From assembly GCA_030141605.1 (NCBI GenBank), contig JAQGDQ010000028.1:689501-753500 (forward strand): 64,000 nucleotides of DNA, in the 5' to 3' direction. Positions 1 through 11,700 of this stretch are shown here, piece by piece (position 1 is the first letter of the stretch; every line of letters begins with the position of its first letter). Under the pieces are notes generated by a model, which was not told the DNA's origin, did no database searches, and worked only from the letters and a program-made list of their open reading frames with translations. The DNA comes from Tubiluchus corallicola. Taxonomy: Eukaryota > Priapulida > Priapulimorpha > Priapulimorphida > Tubiluchidae. Both the position numbers and the translations under genes were made by a program.

Positions 1-92
1 TGTTTTAAAATAAAACTTTAATACTTTAATTCGTTTTAAGATATTAGCCATATTTAAACATCAGTCAAAAATATTAAAAAAAAACAACTCAC

Positions 93-239
93 GTTTAACG
101 ATGTGTCCGACTCAGTTTGCTGGACGTCCAATATGGTGATACAGATACTAGCTGTACAAAATTTATGGTACGGCACAACCAACAGAGTCAGTTGTACTGT
201 ACCTATTAACGCTGTCAACAACTTCGTGGATCCATATTC
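93..239 (-). CDS. internal exon of an unidentified gene
   Basis: A 49-codon open exon on the minus strand with a strong acceptor (pyrimidine tract, then CAG at 240-242) and a consensus donor (GTGAGT, read at 87-92). It is phase 0 at both ends. The peptide starts EYGSTKLLTALIGTVQLTLL and continues through a hydrophobic beta-rich stretch to a polar end (QQTESDTSLN). Splice signals and lack of stops make it a likely real exon, but I do not recognise the family. The rest of the gene would lie left of the window, and its 5' exons could lie just upstream on the minus strand. It is transcribed away from the SWSAP1-like gene, so 250-2300 may contain a divergent promoter region. Confidence 0.5.
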
Positions 240-2319
240 CTGCAGTAAAAAAGGCACAAATTAACGAAATAAAACTATGTAAAATAAACTAGAAGTATAT
301 CATATCTTAAGCAAATAATATCTATTAAAACTAAACACTATTAAACATATTAATAGACTCAAAACGAATAAAGTATGCCAACATACGAAAAACTTTCTCG
401 TAAACCCGTTTATCGTTCTACGACGGTTCTGAATCTAAAAATAAACTTAACGTGTTTTCTATTTGTAGCCACTACGTCACCACCAGCCAATGAAATATTT
501 CGTTGCTCACTTCCAGCGAAGTCGTTTGCTACGCGCAAACCATAACAGAATTTTGCGCAAAAGTAAGCACATGTAATATCAGAGAACGTAGTTGTAGTGT
601 AAGCCCTTCCTGTCTGATATTGTACTCTCTGGATTGGGTAATATCTATGGGACTGTTGGAGCTGTAGTATGAATGTATATGTTTTATATCAAGTTTATTT
701 ATTTAGTAGTGGGGATCAATTTTGGAACACGAGGAACAGTCACATTTATACTTGACAAAGTTTTTGCTATCCTAATTATGTTCAATGTACAATTTTTCGA
801 ATGTCAATTTTCAAGAACGAGAATTTTAAACAGGGTGTAATGTATAATCTTTTGCTAAGGTCAATTATAACGTTAAGATTTTGCTGAATCAATTGAGAAT
901 CTATTATTGCCATCAGTATTTAGTGTGGCAGCCTTCCACCAAATCTAATTCATATTCTTATTTTTCCAAAACATAAAAACAGAAGTATAATGAATTGCGT
1001 TTTTTATAAGTCAAACAGATAATTATACTTTTATTCAGCAAAGCAAAAAACTATTAGTGAACATAAATTTGGTATATGTGAAGTGAAAGAAGTAAATCAT
1101 TGTGCAAATTAAATTTTATAATTCAATTCATATCCATTCCAAAAAAACCACAAAATCAAAAAAATATGATGCAAATCAAAGCAGTGATCCTAAATATACA
1201 TGATCCAACAGAGTCTCATGCATGACAATATAAGTATAGCAATGTCCTGCTGTAAGTAGCTACAGTTTAACACTTGGAAATCAATTCGAAATATATATAT
1301 ATATATATATATATAGAGTAATGAAATAAATTCACTACAAAGAAGCATCTTTCAATGTTGTTATTACGATTCTGATTCTGGGACTTAGTGACATTGAAGA
1401 TTCAGATGACATGATGAAAATAGATTCAGTTCTTAAAAAACAAATTACTTCAAAACTAAATGATTATATCATACAAATACATTTTAGTAAATAGACTCAG
1501 TGGCTGATTGATGTGGTGAATTTGTGATATAAAAAAACGCACAGTGCTTTTTCAGTTACTAACGTAATTTGATCGGACTATTCAATTCACATTAGATAGT
1601 CACTGTTATTTGTTGGCTAATACATCTGATTATCTGATGCGAAAATAGTTCGCAACTCAGAACTCATTAACTACTTTAGTTGGATTAGTACACTTCATGC
1701 AATGATTCAGTGATGTCACATCTCGCACAGAGAATCTTTCCACTTTTCTCATCGTGGATGTCAGATGAATTCTGCACAAGTTCAAATGTAAGGTTATGGA
1801 ATACAAGTAATAACAATAATCACAACAACTTTCTATGTGGGGAATCAAAAAGGTAGGCATTTAAACAAATTATCTAAATTTATGATTTTCCAGGCTTTTT
1901 GTAGTGTACCGACTGGGTATCATTAAATTATTATTTAATGTTGTTATGTAGTGGAAATTAAATTAACAAATAATATAGTGATTTTTCTTTTACTTTAGTA
2001 TTGCAGTTGCTGTGAGTTGATAGTAACATATTAAAAAAAATTGAAAAGTGTAAGTTAATGTAGTGTAACAGTGTAATCAAAAATAATAATATTAAATAAA
2101 GTGGTGATGCTTATTAGTAGTTTTTGTCCAAAATTTAAGAACTATCATTATTATGTGATCATTCTATTAAGTTTTGTCATTTAATGCCATGTTGATTAGT
2201 TTCATTTATAGCATATACTATACATGTACGATATAAAAGAACAGTTCAATTTGTGAAAGATAGGAGTTATTTTTAAATGGTTGTATTAAAAATTTATTGT
2301 GTTCATGTTGATTTTTCAG
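240..2319. other. region without assigned exons between the unidentified gene and the SWSAP1-like gene
   Basis: AT-rich DNA. About 420-660 is less AT-rich and more CG-containing than its surroundings, which would fit a promoter for two divergent genes, but no start codon or first exon could be assigned. The stretch 1290-1392 holds a TA microsatellite followed by a dispersed repeat (listed separately). The missing first exon of the SWSAP1-like gene, which must end two bases into a codon just before the Walker A Gly-Lys-Thr, should lie here or left of the window. Confidence 0.4.
1290..1392. repeat. dispersed repeat copy 1: TA microsatellite plus conserved block
   Basis: (TA)n at 1290-1315 is followed by a block starting GAGTAATGAAATAAATTC, including AAGAAGCATCTTTCAATG, and ending GATTCTGGGACTT. 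The same block, also preceded by a simple repeat, recurs at 6032-6083. Confidence 0.6.
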
Positions 2320-2475
2320 TGGCAAGACATCACTGTTGTTTCAGTATGCATGCACTAGCGCCGCAAGTGGTATAAGCGTTTTGTTTGTATGTCCACAGAC
2401 ATTTTCAACCGTGCCTGTTCGTGTACACGGAATGCCCTCTCCAGCACCGGAGTTGCTCAGCTGCATTAAAATAGT
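2320..2475 (+). CDS. SWSAP1: SWSAP1-like exon with Walker A
   Basis: Acceptor TTTTTCAG at 2312-2319, donor GTAACT at 2476. Enters with one base completing a split codon and leaves two bases into a codon. The Gly-Lys-Thr-Ser of the P-loop is at the very start, so the intron interrupts the P-loop. Reading on past the donor would hit a stop at once. Confidence 0.65.
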
Positions 2476-5015
2476 GTAACTTTTCTTGCAGTTTGTTTCA
2501 TATATTTATACAGATGTTGCAAATGAGGTGATATTCTTAAATTTTGAGATAAGTTAAAACTTGTTAAATGTGTTAAACTGAATAGTTTATAGAATATGTA
2601 TAGATATATATACATAGATAATATGTATACTAGCTTCGTATGATATCTTTATAAACATGTTGTAGTGAGATTGACCAGAGGATTTTGCAGATATGTTCTG
2701 ATCCTGTTGAGGAGTTTAGTTATATTTTTGCAAAAAATTACTTGTCTGAATTGCATCATGCTATATTAGACTATAAGTACTGTAGCTATGACGGACCGAT
2801 ATCACACATTTTGCTGTAGGCCGTACGAGAAATATATGCCATACTTTATTAATAGCTGTGTGGCTGAGATATGCACAAAATTCAACAATGCTGAACCTGG
2901 ATAGAAACTAATCTGGTGAATACTATAAAAATCACTTCTGGGTGGTTTAATTTGCTACACTGCTACCAGCTATGTATACCTTGAGAGGTTGCACATGCAG
3001 TCAAACCTTGTTATAACACCCCCCCTCCCTTTATAATACTAACCTCACTTAACGTCAATATTTTTGACACATAAATGTCTATAAATGCATAGATTGTATG
3101 TGTTAATGCACGCACCTTGTTATAATGCCAAACTCGCTTAATGCAAACTTTTTTGCAGTCCCAAAGTAAGCGGTATAAAGAGGTTCGACTGTACATGTAT
3201 CTTATGACTCAGTATTCAGACGATAATAACTTAGATTCCAGTTTTGACAAAGCTCCTGAGTACTGATGTAATAAGCAGCTATTGTCTAATGCTGCTCAGT
3301 AAACTTGCCTAAATATTACACACCTGAAAGCAGTATGTCAAACTGCATTTAAAAATGCTGTTAAATTACATGCACGACTTTGAATATTTTGTTTCATTGT
3401 TGTTTTAAATTTTGCTTGTTATATATGTGCAAAAGTCAAATAACATTTATATCTGCTTTCATTTAAATATGTAGTATCTGATGTATGTCGATTTTCACAT
3501 AACGTATACAATTGAGAAAATTTGTCTTACACTTTAATTAGATGTGTTTGACAAGCAATACCGCAGATATATTTGTAAGTACATGTGTACTACAGGTATA
3601 ATGTACCTGGATGCCCTAGATTTACTTGTTTGTCAATAAGGAATAAACATTTTCTGTTTTGTCAGTTTTACTCCAAATCAATGTTTGTCATGTTTGCAGG
3701 TACCTGAATACTATAGAACAACTCATTAGCTATTTGGCTAGAATTCACCTGTCTTCTACATCAGCTTCCGTTCTTATCATCGACGATTTTGACTATTACT
3801 GTTCTCAGTTTTCGGTAATATGTGCTTTATAATAAGGGCTTGTGCTACTATTTCATTGTGCTGTACATAATATATTTTGTTGCTTTATGAATTCACTTAT
3901 ACGTAACTATCAGCTAAGCAGTTTGATCACCCAGCTACCTGCTGCAGCTGTTTATTAAGAAAAGAATTAGTAATAATAGAAAAATGGTTTGTGTGGTGTT
4001 GCATGAAACTGTGCAATATTTGTTTTGTTGTAACATGTGTGACATGTATCTAACTAAATTTTCTAAATTCTCATTCATTCCACTGTACATTTAACTACAT
4101 TAGATATACATAGTCTGTTTCATGTCCTGTTGCCGGAAGTTCTGAAGCATACATTGCACATGTATAATTATGACAAAATATTACTAGTCATACTTGAAAA
4201 GATAAATATAATAATAACCTTACATGTCCTTGAAAAGGATCTCGTTCAGTGAACTGAGTGTCTTTTTTGCTCAGATAATTGAAATTGTGCAGAAAAGCTG
4301 CAGAAACTTGCCTACTTTTACGCTTTGTCACCTGCATCTCAATAAGACTGTCATTTTTCCTCATTTTCAGACTTGTGCTACCCACTCACCACTGACTTAA
4401 GGACTGCATTTCACCGTCATTATCATCATCGTCTACATGCTTCTACGTTCTAAAACGTGGCACGTCCACCTGTTGATGCCACATGCTCCTGTCCACGGTG
4501 CATCATACTTCCAATCTAGAATTGTATTTGGAAGCCTTTTTGCAGTATACATCTATATACGTCAGTAGCTGAGCCCCTTTTGGATTTTTTCCATTTCAAG
4601 AGTTGTGTAATGCTATAGGAAGAGGAGACTCTTGAGGTAATCTTAGTGCATGCCCAATACAATGCAATCTTCTTACTTGGATGTGTTTACTCCAAGGATT
4701 CTTCACCACATCATACAGATACCGTCTTTCTTGTCTCATTATATGTTTAATGTAATGTGTGCAGCTTTTAAGCAAATGCAATTATCGTTTTCCAATATTG
4801 TAATCAATCGTGTTTTTTTCAGAATGAAGGTGACAGTGGTGATGAAGATGAAGCACATAGTATAGCCAGACTGTTTGCTGTTACCTTGGATGCAGCAATG
4901 TTTTTAGCAAAGCACGAAAATTCTCCTTGTCAGGTGTTGCTGTCATCCACTTTAATGGAAGAATTGTTTCTGAATATTGCCAAGCAGTTTTGCTCCTGCA
5001 TTTGGAAAATCCAGA
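2320..5015 (+). CDS. SWSAP1: SWSAP1-like ATPase (RAD51 paralogue), partial, 3 exons
   Basis: Exons 2320-2475, 3700-3814 and 4823-5015 join in one frame with GT-AG introns. The first begins in the Walker A loop (GKTSLLFQYA) and runs to LLSCIKI. The second starts YLNTIEQLISYL and carries a Walker B strand (SVLIIDDFDYY). The third opens with an acidic run (NEGDSGDEDEAHS) and continues as IARLFAVTLDAA, CQVLLSS and FCSCIWKIQ. Order and spacing match human SWSAP1, whose corresponding parts read GSGKTALLF, LQKIRFQYPPSTRELFRLL, a LLLLDGL strand and a short C-terminal strand. SWSAP1 pairs with the SWIM-domain protein SWS1 (ZSWIM7) in a Shu-type complex that supports RAD51 filaments in homologous recombination. 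The exon with the start codon and the first half of Walker A was not found. The end is uncertain: the last exon can splice at GTAGGT (5016) or read on to a stop at 5374. Orthology is inferred from pattern, not from a search. Confidence 0.68.
2998..3191. mobile_element. short TIR element (MITE)
   Basis: About 194 bp with imperfect terminal inverted repeats: the left end reads CAGTCAAACCTTGTTATAA and the right end, on the other strand, CAGTCGAACCTCTTTATAC. Flanking dinucleotides are TG and TA, close to a TA target duplication. It sits in an intron of the SWSAP1-like gene and has no coding capacity. Most likely a Tc1/mariner or pogo-type non-autonomous element. Confidence 0.55.
3700..3814 (+). 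CDS. SWSAP1: SWSAP1-like exon with Walker B
   Basis: Acceptor TTTGCAG, donor GTAATA. One base completes the split Val codon. Four hydrophobic residues followed by two Asp (VLIIDDFD) form the Walker B strand. Ends in phase 0. Confidence 0.65.
4386..4781 (-). mobile_element. LINE reverse-transcriptase C-terminal fragment
   Basis: Minus-strand frame 4596-4781 contains IQVRRLHCIGHALRLPQES, a degenerate form of the RRLRWLGHVLRMP signature found after the reverse transcriptase of many RTE/CR1-type LINEs. The downstream stretch to about 4386 is broken by stops and reads as a decayed tail. It lies antisense in an intron of the SWSAP1-like gene. Confidence 0.5.
4823..5015 (+). CDS. SWSAP1: SWSAP1-like C-terminal exon
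   Basis: Acceptor TTTTTTTCAG. It encodes an acidic linker, an amphipathic helix (IARLFAVTLDAAMFLAKH) and two beta strands ending CSCIWKIQ, which resembles the QCWLQ stretch near the C-terminus of human SWSAP1. A donor-like GTAGGT follows at 5016. The same frame also stays open to a stop at 5374, but that extension has no visible family likeness. Confidence 0.6.
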
Positions 5016-5899
5016 GTAGGTTGCTGTTTATTGTCTGCAGAAGTTTAGCTAGATTAATAGTTTCCAATTTCATCACATTGAAAAAATTAAAAACGCCAAA
5101 AAACGTAAATGGCACCAATATTTTGTATTTGTGCTTAAATGGCTTACCACCTTGTATGCTTTCTTTTGTCAACAGGTGTCAGGTGTCACGAGTATGCATG
5201 ACTAACAAAATAGTCGGCACTCAGTTTTTGGTGGCGTTGTTGATGTTGCCATCTGCTAGAATGATTATAGAATTAACAAAATGTAGCATAGCTTTACTGT
5301 ACATGTGGTTTTACAGGGCACCTTGTTTGCACTGTTACAGCGATTATAAATGCACTAGTCTACCAGACAATTAAATATGAAGTTAATTTTGTGGCAACTG
5401 TCTTTGTGGTTTCCTTTTTCGTTACGTTTTTGTGTTTCGTTATTGTGTCATGTTTAACTAAGTTTTCTAATTCATTAAATTTTTTGTGTAGGTGTAATTT
5501 TCAAAGTAAGATATACCCATGGTAAAAAATTTCAACCTTTTCACAGTCTGTGCTATGCAGGCCTCATAATTTTGCATTAAATATTCGATTTTCATGGTTT
5601 TTGAAACTTGAAAGATGACATGATATTTCTCAACAGCCTAATGTCCACTGTGGTAAAATGAATGTAACTATTTATGCCACATTCGTTTAGAAAAAAGCTG
5701 TGCAGCAAGCTGTAAGAGGGAGTGACAGCTACCACAGGGGAATCGTACTTGAGTGGCTGATTAACAATCACACTGATTGAATTCTTACATCAGTTCAAAA
5801 CCTTGTCTTGGCGTTTATGTCATCTTCATGGAATTCCACTGTGTGCAGAGTTCATGTTACGAATAAAGCGAGTATAAATAAAAAATTTAATGTCCCATG

Positions 5900-5970
5900 C
5901 TAATCTACAATGTACAGACAGTCTAATGCTTGGTCGTGTGTTAAGAAAATGAAGGGTTACATTCGTGATA

Positions 5971-6036
<66 letters not shown>

Positions 6037-6105
6037 ACGAAATAAATTCGGTACAAAGAAGCATCTTTCAATGTTGTTATTATGAGCATATATGTATATA
6101 TATAC

Positions 6106-6137
<32 letters not shown>

Positions 6138-6582
6138 CCACTTGATAACATAATAAAAAACTTATTTATATAGATGATAATTATGTACAATTATTTAACA
6201 GACAACTTTACGTCATTATTTAATCTGCCATGCTAACCATTGTTCAAATTAACCTATCTTATTGCCAAATGAAGGGTAGCTGACTTGATGACTTTTTAGT
6301 CAATTCGGTACCCTATCTTGTTAACTTTATATTTACTTTATTAACACATTTATTACTGTATTTTGTTTATATGTTTTTATACATGTATTTGTTAACTGAA
6401 ATGTTACAGAGAAAAATAACATGCACAGGAGTTTAAATAATAGGATAGAAAGATCATTATAGGTGCTTACAGTTCATGTTGAGGTGAATTACTGATTCTG
6501 GGACTTCTACTAATCTACAATGTACAGACAGTTTAATGCTTGGTCGTGTGTTAAGAAATTGAAGTGTTATATTCGTGATAAT
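5900..6582. repeat. repeat block: two 73-bp direct repeats flanking microsatellites and the dispersed block
   Basis: A 73-bp unit at 5900-5972 recurs at 6510-6582 with four mismatches by my count. Between them are (TA)n and (GA)n from 5971 to about 6034, then the block shared with 1316-1366, then a second TA-rich run, then GATTCTGGGACTT just before the second unit. The order unit, TA/GA, block, GATTCTGGGACTT, unit suggests one full period of about 610 bp of a tandem or composite repeat. Confidence 0.6.
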
Positions 6583-7472
6583 AAGTAGTATTCAAGTCAC
6601 TGGCTTAGTGGAAGTAATTAAGTAATTCATTTTAAAACAAGCTCAATAATAATTATTTTTCTAAGATAATATTAATGCATACTGACATTATTGTTCATGA
6701 TGTCATGTGGTTTTAGTTGGCATGACTGTGCAACGTTCTTTTTTCTAAAAGACTCCTCTTCTCTTAATCTGAACTGTTTAAAGAAGTACTGTGAATCAAA
6801 GTACATGTTTTATTTTTGCTTATTTCACGCACAATTTTTTCGGAAAAATGGCGCAATCATGTGAAAGTAAAGTTTGGCTACAGTTAAGTTCCTCCAAGTA
6901 CCACTGTAATCGTGTGCCCACGTTGCCCACTGAACAAGAGCTGTGCATTGTCTGCATATGAAAGCAGAACATTGCAGCAACTTATACAAGATTATTTACT
7001 GTTGGAAAGAAGAGTTGACTCATTTATTGCAATAATGACGCGCTTAACCGTACTTACGGGGCTAGGACAGTTAAGGCTTGCCAAGTGACTGCCACAACTC
7101 TTTTTGTTGCTACTCCATTTTACTTTTTACTCTGTGCGCTTGTGCTTGTAAGCTGATTTCTTGTCACAGCATAGAACTTGCACGAAAATAAAATGTCGGC
7201 AGTCGATACCAACAAAGTACAAATGTGCGAAGATTTAATTCAGCCAAAATAAATTTTTTCACAATCCACTGTAAGAATGTAGCTAGTGAGTGAACATGCG
7301 CCCAATGAAGAATTAAGTTTATGTTACAAATTTTTCTGTAACACTGTATTTCCATTAATCTTTTTTCCTTTTTTCTTCAGTAACTAAGTAAACAAACACT
7401 TGTTCAGCTTCTTGTACTAAACAAAGTGTTTTGAAATCTCACACTACTGTAAATACTAAAGTTCAAGCATTT

Positions 7473-7712
7473 TTACAAAATGTTGGATGCAAACACGAAT
7501 CCGATGAAGTTGCGGTATAAGGTGCAATCTGTGGTTGAGAAAGGATCTTTGACAGGAGGGATGATGGCGACTCGGCCAATCAAAATGACAAGGCAAAAGT
7601 AAAGCGGTACACAACTCACAAACCATGCTGCAAATGTCTGTCTTCTTCCAGGCTGTGTAGCATATCTATACACAATGATTTCAAAACATGAAGAAGAAAT
7701 TGGTTTTTGCAC
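7473..7712 (-). other. unassigned hydrophobic open frame
   Basis: 79 codons open on the minus strand, with a likely membrane segment (FAAWFVSCVPLYFCLVILIG). There is no internal ATG and a stop lies directly upstream, so it could only be coding as a spliced exon. An acceptor-like TGTGTATAG and a donor-like GTGAGT lie inside it. No family recognised. It may be chance. Confidence 0.15.
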
Positions 7713-8404
7713 TTTTTAAACAAAATTTTATTTTTTTCATAAATTATGAATACTACTTTGTGTTTGTCGGCATCAAACACAAATATTTTTTCAAGATTAT
7801 TTTCTTATAAAATAATCGGTATTACCATGTGTGATTTTCATACTACTACATTTGCAAAACCTGGAATGAAATAGTTCTCAGTATGTGAGTACTAATGTAT
7901 AGCAAATCTCGTTAATTAGGATAAATGAACCAAAAACGTGTACTAAAATGATTTTTTAAATTTCAGTTATAAACAGTACATGTCATTCTCTATTTTTGTT
8001 TTTAATAGCACAAAGTGAAAATTGTGATAGTACATTTATTATTATTGTTCAGAAACAATTCTTGTGTCAGCAGTTTACAAATTATACATAATTATTCACA
8101 AACGTATTATTCCAACTGATCTACTTTATGACTACGATGACTATGACTGCTGTCACATATAAAAAACGATGATAAAAGGACATGAATGTCATACATTTCT
8201 TTATACAGTAATATATTTGCAGGTCTGAGTAACATCCAAATTATTTTACGAACGGTCAGTCCAGGACTGAAAATGACCATAAGGCAAAGTCTGCTGTACT
8301 AACAGTTACTGATACACAGATAACTGTACTATGATATTCCTACGTAGAGCAACACCTGTGCAGGTAAATACAGGGCTATTGCAGATGTTCTTGAAATAAT
8401 AATT

Positions 8405-8737
8405 TCAGGAAGTGGAACGTGGTCTAGGTACTTGCAGCACATTACCTGTGCTACCTGGTACAGGTATCTGGAATGTGCTATCACCAGGTACAGGTATGTT
8501 CATGGTACTGTCAGGTACATGCAGTATATTACCATACTGCTGTAGGACCTGGCTTGTGGCACTGGGATTTTGCACTAATATGCTTTCCAGCCTTCTCATC
8601 TCCTTGGTCCTTTCTAATTCAGCTTTGTACAGAGCTTCCTTAGCAAGGTATTTCTCTCTAAGAATTTGATCTTTGACTTTCTGAGGAGTGTCAGGAATGA
8701 AGATGGCTATGCAGCCGGTCAAGAAAAACACTAAATG
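8405..8737 (-). CDS. anoctamin A exon 24, TM10 end and C-terminal tail
   Basis: Encodes [39 protein letters not shown] and a charged helix, then a tail of about 50 residues with repeated Val-Pro units ([30 protein letters not shown]). Stop TGA at 8405-8407. 110 codons against 58 in B. Confidence 0.9.
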   Translation of the reverse strand, partial: HLVFFLTGCIAIFIPDTPQKVKDQILREKYLAKEALYKAELERTKEMRRLESILVQNPSATSQVLQQYGNILHVPDSTMNIPVPGDSTFQIPVPGSTGNVLQVPRPRSTS

Positions 8738-11700
8738 CTGAAAAAAAGGAGTAAAGCATGGAATTAGCTTGATTGTCAGTGTCGGTTCAATTGGCACCGA
8801 GCATTTTTCTTTTTTGTATGTAATTTATATGCAGTTTTGTATATAAACTGTATGTTAGGAAACTCCACTTACTACTTGACAAAAAAGTCTGGCTTAAAAG
8901 CTTGGTGTTTTCAAACCTTGCACCACATTTCTCTATAAACTGGTATATTATGAAAATAACAATGTTATGACAGTATGAAGCTAGAAACAATAAATGCTTC
9001 CACATGTCAGTTACTTAATAATCAACTGTGAATGATTGACAGCCTGTAGATGCATGTTTATCAAACTCGATTAATTTTTGTTTAAATCCAAAAGAAAACT
9101 TAATCATATTAAAATAAGCCTTAAAATAATATTGTTTGCTTTGCTACTTTTCCAGCCAGATGTTAAAAATTTAGATACGCCATTTCTTAGGTAATTGTAT
9201 TATTTTAAAAATTTACTGTAATAAAATAAATGTAGCTGTAACAGGTTTTAGCAACACACTGTTAACAAAATCAGTAATGCAAATATGATAAAATTCATAG
9301 TACTTTATGTTTATAGCTGTTATCTTTGCTTACCTCAAATATGACGATGAATAAGACTCGAGCGGCAAAAACATGCCAGTACTGTGCTGTATGTTCGTAT
9401 GCGTTAGGACTACTTGGGGGATAATCATATCCTCGATACCTAGATGAGGTTTAAAATCATTCACAGGAAACAACAACTAAATGAAAATTTAGTTAAAAAG
9501 TAGTTCACTGTAGGCTGAAAGGCACTGATGGGCACTTATTTTACCCGACTTGGTTAGCAAGGTTGTAATTTGAAATTTTTCACAGAATCTGTACCATTTC
9601 TCAAAGCAGTAAAAACAGTCGAGTTTGCAACATTCATACAAGCCTCAGATAGTTAACAACTCACAGGAATTAAAAAAGTAGCATTAGCATATTCAGTAAT
9701 CTCACAATCTGCACTACACTATAGTCAAATTCAGTTAATAAGATTTTTATAGGACAGAAATCTTTATTCGTATTAAGTGTGTTTCATACTATTTATTCCA
9801 AGTACTGTACATGTATTTTTGTGAAATCGTACTTGATAGAACAGAATCTAAACTGTTTTCAATTAGTCTGGAATGCGAGGCATTGGTTTGCTCATTTCTT
9901 GAGTTTTTTGCCCAAATGCCTGGATATGTAAGAATACCATTTATCGTTGTTGTGGATCCGTTTTTTTTTGTAAAAATTTAGCATACATAATTTAGCACAA
10001 TAGAGTCACAAATTACATTATTGTGATGTCAGAATATGGAAAACTGATAAAGATTTGTTAACATGAACAATTCGAACAAGAAAAGCAGCATAATGAAACA
10101 AACTTTTTATACAGTTACTTTGCAAGTGAGTAATCCAACAATTATTCTTTGTCATTGAATTCATGAGTAACCCAGAGCTACCGCGCATGCACAACAGAAC
10201 ATCATAACATCCTTGCACGTACAAAAAGATGCCGTAAGCAAGTTTATGGATAATAAATGCATCTGACTTTGGTATTTTTACATTCGTAAGCTATTTCAGT
10301 TTCCTTGTATGTTGACATAGGTTCCATGATGATGTTCAATTTTGCACTGAGTGACAAGGTTTTAAATTTTGTTTTGGTTTTACTTGACTACTTCTTACCT
10401 GCATATTGTAACATTTTCAAATTGTTTATTAGCTTCGAGTTCTTTGCCTGGTGCTGTCCCTGGTTCGAAATCGGTTACGGCAAAATATGATAAACTGTTG
10501 TTAACGTATCCCGTCAATGTGTTATCCGGACTGTATTTGTATAGGTAGACTAACCGTGGGATGAAATCCGACGTATGCGAGATTACAAATGCCTCGAAGC
10601 AAAAAAGAAAAAAGAAAATGAAATATTTTCAGTAGAAATAAAACTGAGGAAATTATGATTTGTTTCACAAATTTCACTCATTTAGACTGTAATTTGCTGA
10701 GAGCATACTATGAAAGCAAACTACAAAGTTTGACGCATTCTGATATGAATTATCTATAAATATCTGAATGAGTTTAATCTTTTCTTGTCTTAGGGAAATT
10801 TACTCCAAGTATTTTTATTGAAGGAATATTTAAGCTATTTTCTATATTCTGTGCAACTATACTGTATGACTGATGTCAAAGCACTTAAGTTCAAAGCTGG
10901 TCTAAAATTTCCTTGAATATATTGCACTAATGGGGATGAATAAGTTGCCTCTACCAGACAGTGAAAGGCAACCTCGCTATTCATTAATTTTCACTACTAT
11001 CATTCCGAAAATCAGTCACCCACAGAATAGTATAATAAAGTGGGACACGTATCTATGCAAATATCGATGTTGTTACAGATCATGACAAAATTGATTGTGA
11101 ATATGATCATAATGATTGGAAAGTTTTTCATTGTAATCACGATCACGATCACGACTGATTTTCAGAGTTGGCTGCAATCATGATTGCAATCAAATATATA
11201 TGCAATCAAATATAGTCCATTCTTATTAAAGTTACTGTAGTCACTGCATGCACCTGTAACATCACAGATTTTTTCATTGTGATTCTGGGAGCAGGTAATA
11301 GATGTATTTATCATAATTTCTTCTCACGAGTGTACTTATTTTATAAGTGCAATAAAAGATAATGAAAAGTGAATAAGTATTGTAAAACTTCTAATGGAAA
11401 GAAATGGTTACTTAGAATTATGGATATCACATTTTGAGAAAATGAATGCAATCATTTGTAAACATAGAATTTGATTGCAATACTTGCAGCGAATGTTGCA
11501 ACATTGGCAAAGACAATATTGGCCCACTCTCATATATGATGCCAGTAATCACACTTCCAAAATGACAGTCACAATATTTTAAACTTACATTTGTGATGAC
11601 CGCCAATATGGAAATGGCTTTGAGAATTCCATACCAAGCTCCAACGTTATGAGCAGGAGTTGCGAGTGGACGTCGAAACTGCGTGACATACTTGTACGCA

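Larger units (their letters stand above)
5016..8404. other. intergenic region between SWSAP1-like and anoctamin A
   Basis: Separates two convergent genes. It contains the 5900-6582 repeat block, TA-rich microsatellites at 6085-6140, and a 79-codon minus-strand open frame at 7473-7712 (listed separately). The anoctamin A 3' end should fall in its right part: a minus-strand AATAAA (TTTATT at 8035-8040) lies about 365 bp after the stop codon. Nothing else is supported. Confidence 0.4.

Noticed and set aside
5016-5374. Read-through extension of the last SWSAP1-like exon
   Set aside because: Open but without likeness to the family, and a donor-like GTAGGT sits at the end of the matching part. Left unresolved rather than called coding.
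11070-11290. TIR element around ATCACGATCACGATCACGA
   Set aside because: Short inverted and direct motifs are present, but no convincing ends or target duplication could be fixed.
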